Shown: in pieces, positions 34,201 to 64,000 of the stretch
How positions within the stretch are numbered: position 1 is the first letter of the stretch
Layout of the letters: each line of letters opens with the position of its first letter
Origin: Zonotrichia leucophrys gambelii
Lineage: Eukaryota > Chordata > Aves > Passeriformes > Passerellidae
Length of the DNA stretch: 64,000 nt
Direction: 5' to 3'
Assembly (NCBI RefSeq): GCF_028769735.1
Contig: NC_088178.1
Span: 26,681,357-26,745,356, forward strand
Notes under the pieces: generated by a model
Databases searched by the model: none
The model's input: only the letters and a program-made list of their open reading frames with translations
Told to the model about the DNA's origin: nothing
Position numbers and translations under genes: made by a program

Positions 34201-34486
34201 AGAAGACCGAGGAGTAGGATTTCCTAGTCTGGATACCCACCACTTGTGGGGACGGGGCTGCACTCGTGGCATGAGAAGCAGGGAGAGTTTTTGTTTTGTG
34301 CTGCCATAGGAATCTGCCATTGGTTGCCAAAAAAACACACATCAGGAACACTCGTAGAGCCAGTCCAGGAGGGCAAACTCTCTCCTTTGTCAGACAAAAT
34401 CAATCGGAAAAAAGCATGAAAGCCAAAGGCCCGCCAGGTTGTTGGGTTTCGTTTGAGTCTTGGAGCACCACAAGCCTGTAACAATG

Positions 34487-34531
34487 CTATTTCTTAGGTC
34501 TGTTAATCTGCGCGTAGAGAGGTTCTGCTTC
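34487..34531 (-). CDS. DAB1: Possible alternative DAB1 C-terminal coding segment (EAEPLYAQINRPKK)
   Basis: Directly after the acceptor at 34532-34533 the phase-0 frame reads 14 residues, EAEPLYAQINRPKK, then TAG at 34489-34487. The upstream exon at 43338-43465 ends phase 0 in ...SEEPEA. Skipping the 84-nt stop-carrying exon (42360-42443) would therefore join these in frame and replace the SNSDPFGE...VGS tail. The tail contains a tyrosine in an L-Y-A-Q-I context. If the 84-nt exon is included, this segment is 3' UTR. It looks protein-like, but there is no independent proof of translation. Confidence 0.45.
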   Translation of the reverse strand, partial: EAEPLYAQINRPKK

Positions 34532-37500
34532 CTGGGGATAACAAAAATAAAATGAGCAGAGATGTCTCCAGACAGCATTTTCAGAACATTTTTACAACAT
34601 CTGCTTGAGAGCAGCGATACCTTGTGAGGCAAAACCCACAGGAAGTGTTTGCTTTCTGTGCTGCCTTGAGCAATCGTGGCACCTCGGTTGAGTGGTGAAG
34701 AAAATGGGAATTATATCAGAAAATGACTGTTTTCTATCCATTTCCTCCTCCAGCATTGGCCATGCACTGACCCTCGCTGCTGGGCATGGACATAGGAAGG
34801 AATTAAATGATAATTTATAGGGCTGGATGTTTGGAAGTTCAGAGGCTGGAATTGCAGCCCGCGTACAAGGCTGAGTTTCCCCCCGGCAGCACAACAGCAG
34901 AACATAACTGTGGGTTTTGCACAGCTCAGGAGAAAACCACTTGCAAACAGAAACTGCCATGGAAAGCTGAGCTAATGAAGCTGTGATGGGATTTAAAACA
35001 ACAACATGAGTGGCCCATGAAGAACGAGGAGCCCTGTGCAGTTTGATTAGGAGTCTGTGGAACCATTAGCACAATAGTTAAAGCTGGGAGGAAAGCATGT
35101 CAACTGGTTAACGGATATTGGGAATTTCCTGGATATGGGAGAGGGGAAAAGCTGCCAGGTTCTTCAGCTGTTGCTCCATAGATGACACACCCTGAGCTTT
35201 CTTAACACTGTGTTCATCTTGGCCAAGGTGGGCAGCAAACCATCCATGGACCCTGGAATCCACTCTACTTCATTTCCAGAAACTAATTTATTAAACTAAG
35301 AATGACATCTAAAAAAGGAACAAGACAGGCAGAAAGGCTAGTTAATGCCACACTGCATTAACTCTCCACAGCTTGATAAATATTCAAATACCACACCACA
35401 ACGTTGAATTTAACCAAGGTAGAATCAACTCATGTTACAGCAGCATTGGCAGGAGCTGCCTTTTGAGCAAAAAAAAATCCCCAGAAGGCTGGCAAATCAC
35501 TGGGCACTGAGCAGCACAGACAGGCCTGCCAGGGGATGGCACAGGACTTTAATCACTGTTTGTCAAAGTGATGCTGGGATGAGGAGAACAGCCCCAAGGT
35601 GGATCCATAGGTGCTCTGGGTGCTGGCCAGTGCTCCAGGCTCTGCCCATCCCACTGCCCTGTCCTGCCTTAGAGAGCAGGAACACACAACAAATCCAAAA
35701 TACAACCTGTTTCCTCCATGCCAAGGAAAGTTGTCTTTTATTCCCCAAAACTGTTCAATTTCTGGAGCTTGCAGACTCTGTTCCCCACCCCGTGCCCACG
35801 TGGAGCTCTGAGTATGCTCCCAGCACTGTGAGTGAGAGAAACCCTCTGGAATGATTAAATAAATGCTGCTGAAATTATCCCCAGCAAGAAGCAAATACAT
35901 TTTGTGACCTTGAAAAACTGAAGGTAATCAAAGGAGATGAGTGAGAGTAAATAACTGCTTTTCACACACTGTGAGTTAAATCTACCTATGCCAATTTTCA
36001 TGTGCAGGCTTGGAGCTGGCAGAATGATCTATCACAGCTAGTTCAGAGAAAATCTGTACTAATTAATGTGTGAACCTGACACACACCAGGCCATTCTTCA
36101 GGCAGTTGCTGAACCTAAGGTCATTGCAAAGGGAAGTGAAAAAAGGAAGGAGGAGAAGAAAAGGAGAGGGAGGGAGAACATCCCTTTGGAACAAAAGACG
36201 TCAGTTTTTCAAATGCCTTCAGGGAAAAAAAGAGCTTTTCAAAATGTCAAGTCTGCTTGTTAGAGCTGTCCTCAAATATCCTTCAGATATGCAGAAGTGC
36301 TGAAGTAACAGGTGTCCTAAGGTGCCACTGAACTCCATACCCTTGGAAGAGGAGGAGGAGGAGCTCCTCGTCATCAGCAGCACTTCCAACAAGCCTGAGA
36401 CAGCCTTTACAGTGAGAAACTTCTTTGATTCGTACCCAACATTTATCTGTGCAAACACCTGATGTGCAGGCAAAGGCCTGCATTTCTCACTGACTTGAAT
36501 AATTTCTCTTCCAGCAGACCAGAGCATTTTGCATTAAAAGTGTGCTCTTGCTTCTTCCTTTCAGTTGATTTCTCCCTTCAGATGCCTAAATGAGAAATTA
36601 ATTGCAGTAATTGTGTGCAGTCTTCCCACTCAAAGGGTTTTGATCAATGCCTGAGATTTGTTTTCTAGTATTATTTTAAGCCAATTCAAGCATGCTTTTA
36701 GCCCAACCAAATGGTGTCTGTAAAATATTGATACTCAAGAGGGCAAAACTGAGTAGAAAGGGACAGGAAAAAGGCAAAAGGAGAGTCAAGTGCTGTTGGC
36801 CTCGTGGACAGCTCCTCTCACAGTGACAGGCACTATCTTGGAGGGTCTTGAAAGCAGAAATAACCCTCCCTTTTTTTTACATAATCCACACAAAAGTTAC
36901 ACAAGGCATGTTATGAAAAGGCAGGTGAGCATTAACTCTTCTCACAGCATCTCACCAGCATTTTCTGCCTTCTACTTCTACCACTGCATTAGGAACAGAT
37001 GCAGAGGGAAGGAAAGGATTGGTTCTTGTCAGAACAAAAAGAGAGGAACAAATAAAATTGCAGACAAAGCTTCTAATTCACATAAACCCCTCGAATCTTA
37101 CAGAGCTCTCCTTGCTGAACTGGCCCAGAATCACTTCAGATGTGCTTTCATCAACCCACAGGGAGAAACCAAGAGAAGAACTGGAAGCACTTTTTCTGTT
37201 TTTTGCTGCTGTATTCCAGAAATACTTCATGCTGCAAATCACTTTATTCTTTTCCATTTTAAGGGGGACAAGACAGCAGCAAACACCATTTCTGATGCAG
37301 TCCACTACTGTGTGAGGCAACAAGTGTACTAATGCTTTAGAATAACATCATGCAAATGCTAGAAGCAAATTTGCATCCCATTTGAAGATATTAACACCTG
37401 CTCCCCAGCAGAACTGATCACTGGAGAGCATCTCCTGAGTTCACTCAGCAGGGGTGAACTCACTCACAAAACATAACTGCGGGTTAGGAAGAAACTATTT

Positions 37501-40500
37501 GTGCCCTGGCAGCCCTTTGATCGCTGCAAGGCACCTGCTCTGTGCAGAGCTGCAGGCGAGATGTTCTCAACTGAGAAGGTGAGGCCTGAACACATTTCCA
37601 TGCCCTTTGCAGCCACTTTCAGTCCTGGCTGACTGATCAGAAAGGGCAGGCTCAAATGATAGAGTTTCATGAAATAAGTGTGCTGGAGAGCCACACAGAA
37701 TGAGCATCTTGTGCTGGGGTTGCAAGTGAAGGGGGTGGGAATGTGAAGCATCTTCTCTGGTTTTTTGCATGCTGACCCGTAGGCAAAATAGGACAGAGTA
37801 AAGTTGGCAAGCGGGGTTGAAATTAAATATCTTTGGTGATAAGACAGGTCATTCCTAATGCCCCATTAACAGCCAGTTTTTATTTATTGCTTATTATTAC
37901 TTATTAATATTTGGTTATTTTTCTTACAGCCTCCATTAGCAGCATAAATACAGCAGGCTTCTAGTTCAGGATTATGCTAGGAGAGGGTCTCTGTTCTTAA
38001 CATAAACCTACCTAGGAATATCTCCTACTTTCAAATACCCAGTTTAATTATTAGCATTCTAAAAATCTCTGTCATTTTAGTAGCAAGATGGATGCTGTAC
38101 ATCCATGAAACGAAAATGCAGTGACAACTACTCAGAAAGATGAACCTGCTCCATATCTTAGTCCTGATATAAAAAGGAACTGCAGCCAAGAAACACTGAT
38201 TATTTCTGGGCCCCTCTCCCAAAACAGTAGCCACACAATTATTTCCATCTACAGATCTGTCATCCACATATCCTTCCATCTACTTATCTGTCAATTCTCC
38301 TTCATAACAATCGAACCTAATGGCCAATTGGAAGCAAATTGATCAGAAGTCTCAAAGATGCTAAATTTTCACAAGTAGATTTTTAAAATCAGTTGTCGTG
38401 CAGAAGACAGGGAACTTTTAAATGACCTCATCACAGAGGAAACGAGGAGAGCTTGTCCCTAAATTGAATTGTTGGGTTGCAAATCAGCAAGAACCCAGCT
38501 CTAGACAAGCCACAAAGAACGCTGTGTCTTGTTTAGAGGAAGAAGTTGCAGAAATAAAAGGGTAGAAGGTGGCCTCAGGTGGGCTGGTGGCACTGAAGAG
38601 GTGAGAAGCCCTTGCATGAGCTGGCACATGGAAATGGGCAGCCTGAGGGAGATGAGGGCAAACCTGCAGGATGCCCCTGTTCACAGAACAGCCTGAATTT
38701 CTCTGCTCACACCCCTCCATATTTCTGGGAAATAGAAACAACCAACTGAGCAGGAGACCTGAAATGTTAATTTCAGGATTTCTCTGGAGTGAAGCAGGAC
38801 TTCCCAACCTGTGATCCCCTTCCAACACTACTTCTCTCAGGTTCCCAGTCCTTCTCAGCCTGTGTCTTTAGCTAGAGAATGACAGCTTTAGAGCCTACAG
38901 CAAGAAAAGATTACCTGCAATTAGGAATTTATCTTTGAATTAAACCAGTTCTGATTGAGCCAGGTGAAAAACTGGAACAGGTCCTGCAAATACAGCTTTA
39001 ATATTTTGAGCCTATTTTGAATCCTGGTGCAATAGAAAAGGGGCAGAAGCAAGAGGAGGATGCAGAATCAGCTTGATATTCCCTCCTGAGGCTCACTAAG
39101 CTCCCAGGTAACCCAAGGCTTTGTCCATAAATTGCTTTTTCTCTCCACTTCCTAAAACCAGCCCAAATAAAAGTTACAGCAGCCCATCCCAGAGCTGAGT
39201 AAGATTTTTAGGAACATTTCTCACTGAGCACAGCACTTGCTCCAAGATGGATGATGGCAGTGGGCCACCAAAGCACCACCAAAAGCTGACAGACAAATAT
39301 TCTAATGAACTGTTGCTCTCCTGACAGTGCTGATGGCATTGTGAAGGGTGTGACACGTTTTGAGGGCTCTTAATTGTCTGCACACATTTCTCAGAACAAC
39401 TGAAGAATTTTTTTTTTCAAGGAGATATGCTCTAGCCACAAATGTTTTGAAGGTTTCTTGAGAATCTCTCATGAATGATTGCCAGTGCAAGTTTTGAGCT
39501 GGGCAGCAGCTCAATAGAGCTGCGTTTGTTCCTCTGTTCAAACTCCCTGCTTTAATGTAAAATGTCAACAACAAGAAATGTTTAAGACATTTGGTTAGGA
39601 TCACAGCTGAGAAACAGTTCTTTCCCTCTCTCTCCTTTCACCTCAAATACTCCCCACATAATCTAAAGACAGCAGTGGGGATTAAACATAAATAATCTGA
39701 AGGTGGCAGTCATTCTGTATTCTCTTCACCTCTTCTGCAAAATCACTATCTGTCCTCAACAGCATGCATGAACAAAGGGGAAACAACCAAATACAATAAA
39801 ACAGCTCTGCAAAGAGTTAATCTCATTTCACCTGTGGAAGTTGAGTCTTTCTGCTTCTTATCTTTAAACATAAGGGGACAAAAATGTAATATATCCATAA
39901 AATGCCACATTTGCCTACTAAGAGCTCATAGTTATTTCTGGAAGGGTGACTTCTAGAAACAGCTGCTTCTGGAAGGATGAGGATTTTGAGAGCTGAAGTG
40001 GAAGATTGCAAAAGGAAGAGAGGAAAAATAGGAGAAAAGAAGACAGTAATCAGGTGATAATTTAGAGTATCAGAAGGAACCAAAAAACCAAATTGCTGTG
40101 GTACCTTGAAAGACCAGGGTACAAAAAACCAGGCAGGTGGATATTCTGAATACATCAAGATAAATAAAGACATGGTATGGGCAGAGCTGGTTTCAGAGAT
40201 CTGGGAACAGACAGATTTGACATTTCTGCACACAATGCTCTCCTGAGAGGTCCATTCAGCCGAGTTGTTACTGTGCAGTTCTTGGGGTAAGAACCATGTT
40301 CTAAAGAGCAAAGTAATCTCCCATCTAAGCCACAAAAGTGGCTTTTATGCAGACTGTGATTCTTCTGCACGACATGTTTCTCCCCATTAAGTTTCCCTCC
40401 AAATGCAGAGCTCAATACAAAACTCCCCAGTAAGTCCTGAATTGATAATTTTCCATGGGGATTAGACTTCCCGTTGCTCTGACGACACCAGGCTTCGGAA

Positions 40501-42344
40501 TTAGCTGGGCTGGCCTTGGGAAGAGGATTTCCTACAGACTGCTGCTGAATGCCTCTGCACACAGGCACAATGACATTAGTGGAACCTCACTGGAGAAAGG
40601 CTTTCTGTTTTGTTCAGCTCTCTGTTCCTGCCTACAGCTCTCAGGAATTAATGTAATACAATAATCAGGAACATTAGTTAACGTTTCCCAGCATATATTT
40701 CAGGGAATTATACATATTTAATGTGAGGCTCTACAGGGATTAACTAAAAATGCAGCAAAACCATATGCAACCACTGCTAATACACTGTCCTGGTAGCTCT
40801 GAATTGCAGAACCACCCTTTGATAAACCACAATAAACAGATGTATGTGGGTTTCCAGAGTGTGGGACTCAGATAAAGGGCAAATCCTCTTTCATGATGTA
40901 GGGAAGAACTCTTGGAGTGGCCTGAAGCTGGGATAGCTGGGGATGTCAGTGCTGGCCAAGGGCAGGCAAAGGCACAGCCAAATTATCAAGTGGCACCATC
41001 CATCTGCAGCAGCAGCTCTCACTGGAGTAAATAATGAATGTTCTTGCTGGAGCAGCTCACCCCAGCTTGACTTTCTCCTCACACTGTCACTCCTGGACTC
41101 AAGGAGACACAAAGCTTAATGCTGCTTTTGCTGCAGCCCCAGGAGCTGAGCAGGGGTGAAGCTACAGAAGGGGGAGATGCCCTCTCACAGCACCACGTGT
41201 TGTTAAGAGAGAACCCCATTATTCCCAAGCGGATCAAAGCTAAGTCACAGTAAGGTTTTTTAAAATCATATTTAATGCACAAAGTAAACTGACTCCTAAT
41301 GAAACTATTAATTTGGAGCTGAAACTAAACTGAGGATGGGTAAGTCGCTGGCAAACCCAGTGGCATTTCTGTACAAAAATGGGAAGGGTTCTCCCACTGC
41401 TCTGGATTTGCTCCAGGAGCTCTGTGCTGGAGCACAGAAGCCGTATCAGATCGTGTATTTGGGCAATACCAAACAGGAGTGGCAGACGGGGAGAAGATAA
41501 TGAAACATATTCTTCAAACAGCAACACTAGAGAGTATTTGGATGGAATAACATCGCTCAGCACTCATAAAACTTTGTAGCTCCACTGTTTTTTTGGCAAA
41601 ATATATTTACTGTATTGAAACAAATCACAGAGCATTCACAGGCAGCCACATTTTCTACGTGTTCTGTAACACAAAGGATGAACAGATCTTCTTTCCCGTC
41701 TGTCTGGGTTTAAATGACTTACATTGATGAATAATTTTTAAAACATCAGTATGCCAATGGTAATATGAATGATGATAATTTTCAGATGTTTTTAATTTGC
41801 AGTTAGAGATAAAAATACACAAACCCATTTCAATATTTTTTACATGCAGATAATAAACGTGCTTCTTCTACTGATTATCCCATTGATTTAGGGTAGAGAC
41901 ATTCATGTATCATTACATAATTTTATTTAATGATTGTTATGTCTATGGGTAAGATGTCTTATTCCATTTAATATGTTACATCTGACTGAAGGCAAGGGTG
42001 GCTTTGATAAAAAAAATGCTCTGCCTAATATGTTGTTAATAATGGCTCAGTTTCCCTATTTGCCCTCAGAATTTGAACACAAAGTAAAATAAGTCTACAT
42101 TTCTTTCAAGCATGCAGGCAGCTGAAACACACATATTTGCATAAGCTGCAACACTCAGTGAATGGCAAAAGCCATGCAAACCACCAAGCACAAGGAATAC
42201 ACTGCGGAGGATGGAGAGGCAAAACGGAAGAGATGAAAAGGAGAAAAAAAAAATAAACCATGCATCCATGAAAGCAATGGCAGGCACTGGTGGAAGAGTA
42301 AGTGAACACCTCAAGGTGTAGAGAAAAAAAGGACAGATACCTAC
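34532..42344 (-). other. DAB1: DAB1 last intron (presumed)
   Basis: About 7.8 kb separate the 84-nt coding exon from the terminal exon. I saw no CR1 or LTR and no convincing exon. Short A runs occur, but most of the sequence is AT-rich and unique-looking. Confidence 0.5.
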
Positions 42345-42359
42345 CCCAACCTGTGCTAT

Positions 42360-64000
<21,641 letters not shown>

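Larger units (their letters stand above)
31255..34531 (-). other. DAB1: DAB1 terminal exon with long 3' UTR
   Basis: A good acceptor (pyrimidine-rich, TTATCCCCAG) precedes 34531. From there the - strand runs to a poly(A) signal at 31275-31270 with no recognised transposon over about 3.2 kb, unlike the flanks. The sequence is AT-rich with many T runs, as expected for the UTR of a neuronal mRNA. DAB1 is the only known gene on this strand here. Earlier AATAAA copies on the - strand (for example near 31475 and 31860) could give shorter forms. The exon boundaries are inferred from sequence only. Confidence 0.6.

Overview
This is a vertebrate nuclear window with small exons, GT-AG introns and no operons, and it is almost certainly from a passerine bird. 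The signs are many truncated CR1 LINE 3' ends closing in short ATTCTGTG-like repeats, several solo LTRs of endogenous retroviruses of a songbird-like kind, and the conserved order C8A - C8B - DAB1. That order is human 1p32; a bird chromosome 8 location is an inference.

Layout. (1) 1-1.8 kb: the last coding exon of complement component C8 alpha (C8A) on the + strand (1286-1437), its 3' UTR and a poly(A) signal. (2) 1.8-8.3 kb: intergenic, between convergent genes, rich in LTR and CR1 pieces. (3) 8.4-25.5 kb: complement component C8 beta (C8B) on the - strand. Twelve coding exons could be placed with exact splice phases; only the short exon after the signal peptide was not found. (4) 25.5-31.2 kb: intergenic, holding the C8B promoter side and the DAB1 3' end. 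(5) 31.2-64 kb: the 3' half of DAB1 (Reelin-pathway adaptor) on the - strand, running off the right edge. Eight certain or likely coding exons are seen, plus a terminal exon with about 3.2 kb of 3' UTR. The PTB domain lies beyond the window.

How they relate. C8A and C8B are paralogous MACPF proteins that join C5b-7 in the membrane attack complex. Here they lie tail to tail and their final TSP1 exons have identical length (152 nt). DAB1 is functionally unrelated and is simply the syntenic neighbour.

Most noteworthy: a possible alternative DAB1 C-terminus reached by skipping one 84-nt exon; a 59-bp near-identical copy of a DAB1 exon end plus its splice donor, sitting beside a pure pentanucleotide array; a second pentanucleotide array inside an LTR in C8B; a 206-bp tandem duplication next to C8B exon 4; and an inverted pair of related LTRs around the C8A/C8B junction. 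I found no evidence for a wholly new gene system.
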